NCBI RefSeq assembly: GCF_018614055.1
Contig: NZ_JAGGPB010000065.1
Location: 1-58,374 of the forward strand
DNA from: Streptomyces sp. ISL-98
GTDB lineage: Bacteria > Actinomycetota > Actinomycetes > Streptomycetales > Streptomycetaceae
DNA length: 58,374 nucleotides
Direction: 5' to 3'
The position numbers and the translations under genes are program-made. How positions within the stretch are numbered: the first letter of the stretch is position 1; each line of letters begins with the position of its first letter. Positions 36,625 through 44,096 of the stretch are shown here, piece after piece. The notes beneath the pieces were generated by a model. It was not told the origin of the DNA. It was given only the letters and a program-made list of their open reading frames with translations, and searched no databases.

Positions 36625-37986
36625 ATGGACCGCACGCGATGGGCAGCGCTGCTCGCCCGTCCGGCACTGGTGGTGGTCGGTGCCTTCTCTCTGGTCATTG
36701 CGTTCGGCACCGCGCTGCTTGTCCTCCCCGTCTCGGCGGAGAACGGGCGGGCGTCGAGCGTGGTGACCGCCGTGTTCACCGCGACCGGCGCGATGTCCGG
36801 AGGGCTGTCCGTCGTCGACACCGGCAGTCACTGGAACACATTCGGTGAGGTCGTGGTGCTGGGCCTGATCCAGCTCGGCGGCTTCGGCATCATGACGTTC
36901 GCCTCGCTCCTCGGGCTGCTGGTCTTGGGCCGGATCCGGCTGGGCCTGCAGCTGACTGCGCAGGCCGAGACGGGGAGCCTGGGCATCGGGGATGTCCGCA
37001 GAGTCCTGCTCGGCGTCGCCAGGATCACCGTGGTCGTGGAACTGGCCGTCGCTGCATGGCTGATGCTGCGCTTCCGCTTCGCCCACGGGCAGCCGATCGG
37101 GGAGGCGGCGTACTACGGGCTGTTCCACGCGGTCTCGGCGTTCAACAACGCCGGCTTCGGTCTGCGCCCCGACAATCTCGTCGGCTACGCCTCCGACATC
37201 TGGGTCATGCTGCCGATCGCTGTGGCCTGCATCCTCGGCAGCATCGGCTTCCCCGTGCTGCTGGAACTGCTGCGCAGCGGCCGCTCGGGCGCGTTCGTGC
37301 GGTCCGCCCGCCACTGGTCGCTCCACACCCGGCTCACCCTCCTCACCACCGCTGTCCTGCTCGTTGTGGGAAGTGTGTTCACCTGGCTGCTGGAGTGGTC
37401 CAACCCCGGGACCCTCGGACCGCTCACCTGGCCGGACAAGCTGTCCAACGGTTTCTTCAACGCCGTCACCGCTCGCACGGCGGGCTTCAACAGCGTCGAC
37501 GTCGGGGAGATGAAGCCCGCGACTCTGCTCGTCACCACCGTGCTGATGTTCATCGGCGGTGGCAGTGCGAGCACCGCGGGCGGAATCAAGGTCACCACCT
37601 TCGCGGTGCTGGGCACGGCGATTCTCGCCGAGGTGCGTGGCAACACCGCCGTGGAGGTGATGGGCCGCCGGATCACATCCTCCGTACTGCGCCAGGCGCT
37701 GACCGTCGCGCTGCTGGGTGTGGGCGCGGTCATCGTTTCCACCATGGTTCTGCTGACGATCAGTGACGAGCCGCTGCTGGCGGTCCTCTTCGAGGCCACC
37801 TCGGCGTTCGGCACCTGCGGACTGACCACGGGCATCACCGGTGACCTGCCGGAGGCCGGGCAGCTCATCCTGGTCGCACTGATGTTCATCGGCCGGATCG
37901 GCCCGATCACCGTGGCCTCCGCGCTCGCGCTGCGCGTACGCGGCCGCCTCTACCAGCTGCCCGAGGAGCGGCCCGTCATTGGCTAG
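36625..37986 (+). CDS. TrkH/KtrB-family potassium channel subunit
   Basis: A 453-residue membrane protein with four M1-P-M2-like repeats. The pore loops show TGAMSGGLSVVDT, SAFNNAGFGLRPD, ARTAGFNSVDVGE and SAFGTCGLTTGIT, each with the selectivity glycine. GGGSASTAGGIKVTT is the conserved segment of the third repeat, as in KtrB. KtrB/TrkH channels need a cytoplasmic KtrA/TrkA ring; no such gene is in the window. ATG 36625 has GAAGGG 7 nt upstream. The TAG stop coincides with the edge of an IS630-type element. Confidence 0.88.
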   Translation: MDRTRWAALLARPALVVVGAFSLVIAFGTALLVLPVSAENGRASSVVTAVFTATGAMSGGLSVVDTGSHWNTFGEVVVLGLIQLGGFGIMTFASLLGLLVLGRIRLGLQLTAQAETGSLGIGDVRRVLLGVARITVVVELAVAAWLMLRFRFAHGQPIGEAAYYGLFHAVSAFNNAGFGLRPDNLVGYASDIWVMLPIAVACILGSIGFPVLLELLRSGRSGAFVRSARHWSLHTRLTLLTTAVLLVVGSVFTWLLEWSNPGTLGPLTWPDKLSNGFFNAVTARTAGFNSVDVGEMKPATLLVTTVLMFIGGGSASTAGGIKVTTFAVLGTAILAEVRGNTAVEVMGRRITSSVLRQALTVALLGVGAVIVSTMVLLTISDEPLLAVLFEATSAFGTCGLTTGITGDLPEAGQLILVALMFIGRIGPITVASALALRVRGRLYQLPEERPVIG

Positions 37987-38366
37987 TGCTCTGACCGCGT
38001 AGGTTCGCCGGGTTGGGGGTCGTGGCGGTTGGATGTGTGGTGACGTCCGATCCGACCGCTGGAGGCGCGGTGGCCGAGCCTGTCCGTGTGCGCAGACTGA
38101 CCGACCAGGAGGGGCAGCGGCTGCAGCAGATCGTGCGCCGGGGCAGCACGAGTTCGGTGCGATACCGGCGCGCGATGATGCTGCTGGCCTCGGCCGGCGG
38201 GAACCGGGTGCCGGTGATCGCCCAGCTGGTCCAGGCCGACGCCCGCCACCGCGACGTCCTGGCCGCCGAACGCCGAGAACGCGCCCGCATCCGCAGTGAG
38301 AAACGCATCCGCTGGGGCGGACGCCCCCCTCAAGACCGCGGCCTGAGCCAACTGGCGACCCAATGA
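37984..38366 (+). mobile_element. IS630-family deletion derivative
   Basis: The left end appears to be TAGTGCTCTGACCGCGTAGG, inserted at a TA dinucleotide that is part of the trkH stop codon. GTG 38070 (GGAGG upstream) opens a 98-residue ORF. Its first part, VRVRRLTDQEGQRLQQIVRR followed by YRRAMMLLASAGGNRVPVIAQ, is the transposase DNA-binding head. After AQLVQAD it jumps to RHRDVLAAERRERARIRSE, the usual transposase tail. The catalytic DDE core is absent, so the element cannot move by itself. No matching right end was found. Confidence 0.65.
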
Positions 38367-38436
38367 GGTCACAGCATCAGCAGTCGAGCGGGGACGAAGA
38401 AGTGACGGACAGGTGGTCCTGGTGCCGGATGGGGCC

Positions 38437-38979
38437 TCAACGCCGCGCGTGGCGGATCTTCAACCGTCCGAACCCCATGGTTCCGGAGATCCGGATCCTC
38501 GGCCCGCCGGGGCGGGAGCGCCGCCGGGTCTTGTAGAGCGAGTCTTTCCACCCGGTGCGCAGAGCCTCGACGTCGACGATCGCGTCGCGAGGCACCGTGA
38601 TCTTGGCCCTGCCGGTGCCGAGTTGCAACTCGATGTCGACTACCGGATGCTCGATGACCGCCCGGGACAGGTCCAGGTGCACCCTTCCGAATGCGGACTC
38701 GACCTTGAGGATCCGAGGTACCCGCCATGCGCCGCGCCGCCGGATCCGTCCGCCGGCGGCGGCAATCCTGGACGTGGTGCCCGCATTCTCCTCCGGGAGC
38801 GAGGCCAGAGGCGACACGAGCTCGCTGCGTGTCTTGGCGGTGAGCACCTGGTGGAGGCGTTCGTCCAACTCCTCGTGCGAGATGTGCCCTTCGGCGTACG
38901 CCTCCTGCAGGCGCTGCACGGCCGTGTCGCGGTCGTCTTCGCTGATCAGCGACGGCGGGTCTTCCGGCAGAGAGGTCAC
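38437..38979 (-). CDS. DUF1707 (SHOCT-like) domain protein
   Basis: A 180-residue protein. The DUF1707 helix-turn-helix motif ISEDDRDTAVQRLQEAYAEG followed by HISHEELDERLHQVLTAKTR is at about 12-57. A basic linker leads to a C-terminal beta-rich domain (RILKVESAFGRVHLDLSRA ... GRAKITVPRDAIVDVEALRT) like the LiaF/DUF2154 type. No membrane span is seen. Such proteins are widespread in Streptomyces; the role is unclear. The start is GTG 38979. Confidence 0.83.
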   Translation of the reverse strand: MTSLPEDPPSLISEDDRDTAVQRLQEAYAEGHISHEELDERLHQVLTAKTRSELVSPLASLPEENAGTTSRIAAAGGRIRRRGAWRVPRILKVESAFGRVHLDLSRAVIEHPVVDIELQLGTGRAKITVPRDAIVDVEALRTGWKDSLYKTRRRSRPGGPRIRISGTMGFGRLKIRHARR

Positions 38980-39185
38980 CGTCTCACTCTAGTGCCGTGC
39001 CGACGATGCGAACACGCCAAGGCCCTTAGCGGGCAAGGCAATTGATGGGGATGCCAATCGCTCGTCTTCATGGCCTTGATCGCCCAATCCGGCGAACCTA
39101 TGCGGTCACACTGTTACGTGCACCGACTGTGCCGCAGCACGCGCTGCATCCGCCGAACTCGGCGCCGAACCGGTGCGCCGCATGC

Positions 39186-39971
39186 TCACGCGGAGATTCT
39201 CGCGCCCCGCATGCGCTGTGAGGCGGACTTTCCGGTGGCGTAGTGGATGTACTCGCTCTCCAGCCGGAATCCGGCGGTCCAAGCCAGCAGTCGGCTCGGG
39301 CGGTTGTCGCGGGAACAGGACCAGCTCGCGGTGCGGCCCCGTTCGGTGATGTCCGCGCACAGCGCGGCGACGCACGCGAGGGCGAGGCGTCTGCGCCGGT
39401 GGTCCGCAGTGGTGACGCAGGCGATGTCCTCGTAGGCGCTTCCGAGGAACCGGGTGCAGGCCAAGGCAAGGACTCGGCCCTTGTGGAAGGCGGCCCAGCC
39501 GAGCCCGGAGGCGGCGAGGCCGGTCGGGCCACCCCAACTTCCGTGGATCCAGGCCAAATCGGCGTCGAGTGCGACGAGCGCCGGGGTGTCCTCGGGGACC
39601 AGCCGGCGCACCGTCACGCCACGCGGCGGGCGGGGTGCCTCTGCGGGCGCGCGGTGTACGTACACCATCCGTTCCCACGGTACGACCTGGGCGAACGCGG
39701 CACCCAGGGCCGGAAGGAAGCGCTCCGGGGCCTCGATGTAGCTGTCGGCGAGATGCGTCAGGGAATCCGGGGTGAGGGCGCGCGGATCGCCTCGGAGCAG
39801 CACATGGTCCGCCCAGGCGACCGCGACAGCCCGCGGCTGGACGGCCCGGTCCGCCCAACACTGTCCGGCCCCGGTGGCCAGGACATGTTCGGCCAGGGCC
39901 GCGGCGCCGGGTGCCCCGGCGGGGAACCAGTCGGCGAGGGCGGGGAGACGGGGCGTCTGAAGCTGGATCAC
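39186..39971 (-). CDS. GNAT-family N-acetyltransferase
   Basis: A 261-residue protein starting at GTG 39971 (AGGTGG upstream). The N-terminal half (MIQLQTPRLPALADWF...) is a substrate-side domain; the C-terminal half (about 119-250) is a GNAT fold: VTVRRLVPEDTPALVALDAD, GLGWAAFHKGRVLALAC, then DHRRRRLALACVAALCADI as the acetyl-CoA loop, and RLLAWTAGFRLESEYIHY. The target is unknown. The reading frame is open without a stop back into the SDR gene upstream, but a hairpin and a good start separate the two. Confidence 0.8.
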   Translation of the reverse strand: MIQLQTPRLPALADWFPAGAPGAAALAEHVLATGAGQCWADRAVQPRAVAVAWADHVLLRGDPRALTPDSLTHLADSYIEAPERFLPALGAAFAQVVPWERMVYVHRAPAEAPRPPRGVTVRRLVPEDTPALVALDADLAWIHGSWGGPTGLAASGLGWAAFHKGRVLALACTRFLGSAYEDIACVTTADHRRRRLALACVAALCADITERGRTASWSCSRDNRPSRLLAWTAGFRLESEYIHYATGKSASQRMRGARISA

Positions 39972-40097
39972 GGGAGAGACCACCTGACTTCGGCTGTGGG
40001 GTGGATCTGGTCGGACGTGGTTCAACGAGGGCTTCGGTCTCATCGCTCTTCTGGGCCCCCGGTCCCACCGGCTGACCGGTGGGACCGGGCACCGGAG

Positions 40098-40135
40098 CCC
40101 CTGCGCCAACGCCACATAGGGTGATGGCGCAGGGG
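40098..40135 (-). terminator. Hairpin between the SDR and acetyltransferase genes
   Basis: CCCCTGCGCCA and TGGCGCAGGGG form a perfect 11-bp stem with a 16-nt loop. It lies inside an open frame joining the two genes, which suggests the SDR stop codon was lost. Confidence 0.7.
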
Positions 40136-40145
40136 CAGCGTTGTC

Positions 40146-40958
40146 CCTTCTAGCGGTGTGGCCGACGAGGACGTCGGCGAGCTTGTTGAGGCGCTTGACC
40201 GTGCGGACTTCGGTGGCGGCCGGAGCGGGCTCGACGCGCTCGTCGCGGTCGTAGTAGGCGCCGTTGACGATCTCGACCGCCGGGTCGCAGAGCCGTACGA
40301 CGTGGGCGGCGCCGTCGGCAGCAGTGGCCCCCTTGAGGGCGTACAGCGGCAGCAGCGCGGTGTCGCAGATGCCGGGGTGGAGGGAGGCGGCTGTGACCCG
40401 CGGGTCGGCGGCGAAGACGGTCAGCGCCAGCTGTGACTGGGCGTAGGCCGCGAGACGCGAGTAGCGGCGGGCGCGGTTGGGGTCGCTCCACTGGATGGAG
40501 CCCGTGCGGTGAAGCGAGGAGGAGACGTTGATGACGCGCCCGCCGGGTTCGCTGGTGAGGGTCTCCTCCAGCAGGCCGGTGAGCAGGTAGTGGGCGAGGA
40601 AGCTCACCTGGAAGGCGATCTCGTTGCCGTCGTCGGTGACGGTGTGGCGCTCGGGGGCGGCCATGGCGGCGTTGTTGACCAGGACGTCCAGATTCGGGTG
40701 CTCCAGGACCACGCGGGCGGCCATTGCCTCCATTTCATCCAGGCGTGTGAAGTCGGCGGCGAATGCGCACAGGTGGGTGGCGTCGACCCCGGCGGTCGCG
40801 GTCAGCCGGTCGATCGTGGCCCGCGCCTCTTCGGCGATGCGGCCGTGAACGAGGACGGTGGCGCCGCGCTCGGCCAGCTGCCGGGCCGTCTCGTAGCCGA
40901 TGCCGGAGGTGGCGCCGGTGACCAGCACGGTCCGGCCGGACAGGGATGCAGAAGACAT
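40146..40958 (-). CDS. Short-chain dehydrogenase/reductase without a stop codon of its own
   Basis: About 271 residues of classical SDR: TVLVTGATSGIGYETARQL (nucleotide-binding TGxxxGIG), LVNNAAMAAPER (NNAG-like), INVSSSL, then Y167SRLAAYAQSQLALTVF. The active-site Tyr-x-x-x-Lys appears as YAQSQ with Gln in place of the usual Lys, which may affect catalysis. It resembles retinol-dehydrogenase-like SDRs. From ATG 40958 the frame stays open past the expected end (LVGHTARR) into the GNAT gene, so translation would formally run to 39186. A TAG one frame away at the expected end (near 40150) suggests a small indel. Confidence 0.75.
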
Positions 40959-41036
40959 GATCAGTTCCTGGGAACGGGCACGCGCCGATGCCCTCGCTGT
41001 GGAACGAGAGCACGCGACGTGCGAAGGGTGTGGGTA

Positions 41037-41064
41037 CGTACGCCCTTCAGGGAGCGGGCGTACG
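41037..41064. repeat. Inverted repeat CGTACGCCC/GGGCGTACG
   Basis: A perfect 9-bp inverted repeat with a 10-nt spacer lies 79 nt upstream of the SDR start. There is no T-run on either strand, so it may be a regulator site of the SDR gene rather than a terminator. Confidence 0.5.
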
Positions 41065-41265
41065 GGAAAGAAAGCGGCCGCCGTCAGGAGGCCGCGGGCA
41101 AACGGTGCGTCACCGCACCGGCGGGTGAGCAGCGCGCACGGCCGGGGGCACCCTATGGGGTGGCCGGTCGTCATGGCGCAGGCTGCTGTTCACGCCTTCA
41201 TGCAACTGGCTTGCGGGCACGGGCTCAAGAGTCCCGTGCGGTCCTTGACGGTGCTCTGATGGGTG

Positions 41266-43425
41266 TCAGCCCAGACCGGGGATCGTCGAGACGAGCAGGT
41301 CGATCAGCTTGATGCCGAGGAAGGGCAGCACTAGACCGCCAAGGCCGTAGACGGCGAGGTTGCGGCGCAGCAGGTCGTGCGCGGACGCCGGGGTGTAGCG
41401 CACGCCGCGCAGAGCGAGCGGGATGAGCGACACGATGATCAGGGCGTTGAAGATGATCGCCGAGGTGATCGCGGACGTGGGGCTGTGCAGGCCCATGATG
41501 TTGAGCGCTTCGAGGCCCGGATACGCACCCGTGAACATCGCGGGGATGATCGCGAAGTACTTCGCGACGTCGTTGGTGATGGAAAAGGTGGTCAACGCCC
41601 CGCGTGTGATGAGGAGTTGCTTGCCGATCGAGACGATCTCGATGAGTTTGGTGGGGTTGGAGTCGAGGTCGACCATGTTCCCGGCTTCCTTGGCGGCGGA
41701 GGTGCCGGTGTTCATCGCGACGCCGACATCAGCCTGGGCGAGGGCGGGGGCGTCATTCGTACCGTCGCCGGTCATGGCGACCAGCTTGCCACCGGCCTGC
41801 TCGCGCTTGATCAGGGCGAGCTTGTCCTCGGGGGTGGCCTCGGCGAGGAAATCGTCGACACCCGCCTCCTGCGCGATGGCGCGCGCGGTCAGCGGGTTGT
41901 CACCGGTGATCATGACGGTACGGATGCCCATGCGGCGCAGCTCCGCGAACCGCTCCCGGATGCCCTCCTTGACCACGTCCTTGAGGTGAACGATCCCGAG
42001 GACTCGCGCCCCGTCCCAGTCGTGCACCGCCACGAGCAGCGGGGTGCCGCCGGAGGCCGCGATGGAGTCGGCGAACATGCCGGCCTCAGCCGGTACGGTC
42101 CCGCCGCGCATCTGCACCCAGTCGGTCACCGCGGACGCGGCGCCTTTGCGGATGTGGCATGCCGCGCCGTTGTCCCAGGCCAGGTCGACGCCCGACATCC
42201 GGGTCAGCGCGGAGAAGGGCACGAACTGCGCATGGCTCAGCTCTCCTTCGGCGGGCTCCCGCAGACCGTACTTGCGCTTCGCCAGTACGACGACCGAGCG
42301 GCCCTCGGGCGTCTCGTCGGCCAGCGAGGAGAGCCGGGCGGCGTCGGCGAGGATCAGCTCGTCCACGCCGGGCAGCGGTACGAATCCGGCGGCCTCGCGG
42401 TTGCCGAGGGTGATGGTGCCGGTCTTGTCGAGCAGCAGGGTGTTGACGTCGCCTGCGGCCTCGACCGCGCGGCCGCTCATCGCCAGCACATTGCGCTGGA
42501 CGAGCCGGTCCATACCGGCGATGCCGATCGCGGAGAGTAGGGCTCCGATGGTGGTCGGGATCAGGGTGACCAGGAGGGCGACGAGCACCGTGGTCGACTG
42601 GGCGGCGTGCGCGTAGGCGGCCATTGGCTGGAGTGCCACGACCAGCAGCACGAAGACGATGGTGAGCGCCGCCAGCAGGATGTTGAGCGCGATCTCGTTG
42701 GGGGTCTTCTGCCGCGATGCTCCTTCGACCAGGGCGATCATCCGGTCCAGGAAGGAGTGACCGGGGCGGGAGGTTACCCGTACGACGATGCGATCGGAGA
42801 GCACGGTCGTACCGCCCGTGACACCGCACCGGTCGCCGCCCGACTCCCGGATGACGGGGGCGGACTCGCCGGTGACTGCGGACTCGTCGACCGCCGCGAC
42901 CCCGTCCACGACGTCGCCGTCGGCCGGGATCAGCTCGCCGGCCTCGACCAGCACGAAGTCGAACAGGCGGAGGTCGGTCGCGGCGACGGCCTCCGTCTCG
43001 GCACGGTTCAGGTCGATGCCGACGCGCCAGGTCCGCAGTCGCAGCGCGACCGTGTCCGTACGCGCGCGGCGCAGGGACTCGGCCTGCGCCTTGCCGCGGC
43101 CCTCGGCGACGGCCTCGGCGAGGTTGGCGAAGATCACCGTCAGCCAGAGCCAGACACTGACGACCCAGGTGAAGACAGAAGGGTGGAACAACGCCGAGAG
43201 AGTGGTCAGCACCGATCCCGCCGCGACCACGAACAGTACGGGCTTCCTGACCAGGGCCCGTGGGTGCAGCTTGCGGACGGCCTCCGGGAAGGACTTCAGC
43301 AGCTGTACGGGATCGATGAGCCCACCCTGTCGGCGCCGGCGACGAGGAGGCCGGTGGTCCGGCCCACTCCCTGGGGTCCGGCCTGTGGGAGCCGTAGGGG
43401 CCTGCTGAGGAGCGGCGGGAAGCAT
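41266..43425 (-). CDS. Orphan KdpB-type potassium P-type ATPase subunit
   Basis: A 719-residue P-type ATPase. It has LLKSFPEAVRKL, actuator loop TGES, phosphorylation Asp333 in LLLDKTGTITLGN, TGDNPLTARAIAQEAGVDDF and TGDGTNDAPALAQADVGVAM, and full KdpB-type membrane ends to the C-terminus. It is very like the kdpB of the operon 2.3 kb away, but no kdpA, kdpC or kdpF accompanies it. The N-terminus is a Pro/Arg-rich extension (RPPRRRRRQGG) unlike the operon copy. All catalytic residues are intact. ATG 43425 has AGAAGG upstream. It is divergent from kdpF and may supply a spare or altered B subunit. Confidence 0.88.
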   Translation of the reverse strand: MLPAAPQQAPTAPTGRTPGSGPDHRPPRRRRRQGGLIDPVQLLKSFPEAVRKLHPRALVRKPVLFVVAAGSVLTTLSALFHPSVFTWVVSVWLWLTVIFANLAEAVAEGRGKAQAESLRRARTDTVALRLRTWRVGIDLNRAETEAVAATDLRLFDFVLVEAGELIPADGDVVDGVAAVDESAVTGESAPVIRESGGDRCGVTGGTTVLSDRIVVRVTSRPGHSFLDRMIALVEGASRQKTPNEIALNILLAALTIVFVLLVVALQPMAAYAHAAQSTTVLVALLVTLIPTTIGALLSAIGIAGMDRLVQRNVLAMSGRAVEAAGDVNTLLLDKTGTITLGNREAAGFVPLPGVDELILADAARLSSLADETPEGRSVVVLAKRKYGLREPAEGELSHAQFVPFSALTRMSGVDLAWDNGAACHIRKGAASAVTDWVQMRGGTVPAEAGMFADSIAASGGTPLLVAVHDWDGARVLGIVHLKDVVKEGIRERFAELRRMGIRTVMITGDNPLTARAIAQEAGVDDFLAEATPEDKLALIKREQAGGKLVAMTGDGTNDAPALAQADVGVAMNTGTSAAKEAGNMVDLDSNPTKLIEIVSIGKQLLITRGALTTFSITNDVAKYFAIIPAMFTGAYPGLEALNIMGLHSPTSAITSAIIFNALIIVSLIPLALRGVRYTPASAHDLLRRNLAVYGLGGLVLPFLGIKLIDLLVSTIPGLG

Positions 43426-43521
43426 GGATGAGACCTTCTGATGGGTCCGGGCCCCGCATGGGGTGGGCCGGGGGAGTCGGCAGGGGACGAACCGCGGGCG
43501 AACCCCAGGGGTGCTGTCATG

Positions 43522-43549
43522 CCACTGACGTCCGCGACCTTGAGCGGCC
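43522..43549 (+). repeat. 28-nt element shared with the trkH leader, copy 2
   Basis: Starts CCACTGACGTC and ends GGCC; matches 36503-36530 at 25 of 28 positions in the same orientation. It is 97 nt from the orphan kdpB start and about 370 nt upstream of the first kdp ORF. Confidence 0.7.
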
Positions 43550-43550
43550 A

Positions 43551-43604
43551 CAGGGAATTTAGGGGCCAAGGTGCGGTCAACTCGCCTTGTTCCCAGGGAA
43601 TTTA
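43551..43604 (+). promoter_or_regulatory. Direct repeat CAGGGAATTTA in the kdp divergent region
   Basis: CAGGGAATTTA occurs at 43551-43561 and 43594-43604, 43 bp apart (about four helical turns), between the orphan kdpB and the kdp operon. The AT-rich cores stand out from the GC-rich surroundings. KdpE is a plausible binder (inference). Confidence 0.5.
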
Positions 43605-43639
43605 CGGCCCTCTGACGGCTTCCCCGGCCTGGCGTCAAG
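43575..43639 (+). promoter_or_regulatory. kdp leader blocks shared with the KimA-like gene
   Basis: GGTCAACT (43575-43582), GCCCTCTGACGGCT (43607-43620) and CGTCAAG (43633-43639) recur in the same order and orientation as before the KimA-like gene at 34.5 kb. A further CGTCAAGAGCGCG is at 43805-43817. Confidence 0.45.
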
Positions 43640-43666
43640 CGTGTGTCAAAAAGTACTGAAAGGGCG

Positions 43667-43810
43667 TCAGGGAGCGGTAAGTGCCCCGGCCGCCCGCTCC
43701 TCGGCGGTGACCGGAAAAGGTCGCGGCCAGTGGGTCACACCCTCGCGGTCGGTGTAACGGCCACCGGTTTCTCCGCAGGTCGGCCGGGGCGGGCGTAAGA
43801 GAGTCGTCAA
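43667..43810 (-). CDS. Possible small protein of 47 residues
   Basis: From TTG 43810 the frame encodes PPRPTCGETGGRYTDREG, then VTHWPRPFPVTAEERAAG before its stop. The ending looks protein-like, but no ribosome site is visible and the family is not recognised. Low confidence. Confidence 0.25.
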   Translation of the reverse strand: MTTLLRPPRPTCGETGGRYTDREGVTHWPRPFPVTAEERAAGALTAP

Positions 43811-43918
43811 GAGCGCGCCAATGGCCGTAAGGGACCCGTCAACGGCGCCGGTGCCGGGTCGGAAACAGGCTTTGCTCTGGGGGTCCGAACATTCCCGCAC
43901 CTCTCTCAGGAGCTCACG

Positions 43919-44002
43919 ATGGCCGACGTGGCCTTCGTCGTCACCACGATCGCGGTCTTCGCGTTGGTGGCACTCATCGCCAAGGGGGTGGCAAAGCTGT
44001 GA
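43919..44002 (+). CDS. 27-residue single-span membrane peptide preceding kdpF
   Basis: ATG 43919 follows AGGAGCTCACG. The product begins MADVAFVVTTIAVFALVALI and ends with a basic AKGVAKL, that is, one transmembrane helix with a positive cytoplasmic tail. Its stop overlaps the kdpF start (GTGA). Both size and layout mimic KdpF itself. It may be a small regulatory or stabilising subunit of the Kdp complex (inference). Confidence 0.65.
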   Translation: MADVAFVVTTIAVFALVALIAKGVAKL

Positions 44003-44088
44003 CCGCCGAGAACATCGTCGGCCTTGTCGTGGCCGTCGCCCTGCTGGGTTACCTCGTCCTCGCCCTTGTGTACCCGGAGAGGTTCTGA
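43999..44088 (+). CDS. kdpF: KdpF, small stabilising subunit of the potassium ATPase
   Basis: A 29-residue hydrophobic peptide from GTG 43999 (VTAENIVGLVVAVALLGYLV ... YPERF). The central helix and the terminal YPERF are the KdpF signature. KdpF is a single-span peptide that stabilises the KdpABC complex in the membrane. The start overlaps the stop of the preceding 27-residue ORF, and kdpA begins 8 nt after its stop. Confidence 0.9.
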   Translation: MTAENIVGLVVAVALLGYLVLALVYPERF

Positions 44089-44096
44089 GCACAGTC

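Noticed and set aside
43426..43918. c-di-AMP (ydaO-type) riboswitch before kdp or the KimA-like genes
   Set aside because: I looked for the conserved ydaO core in these leaders and did not see it; the shared blocks found are short and not the riboswitch pattern. A covariance-model search would settle it.
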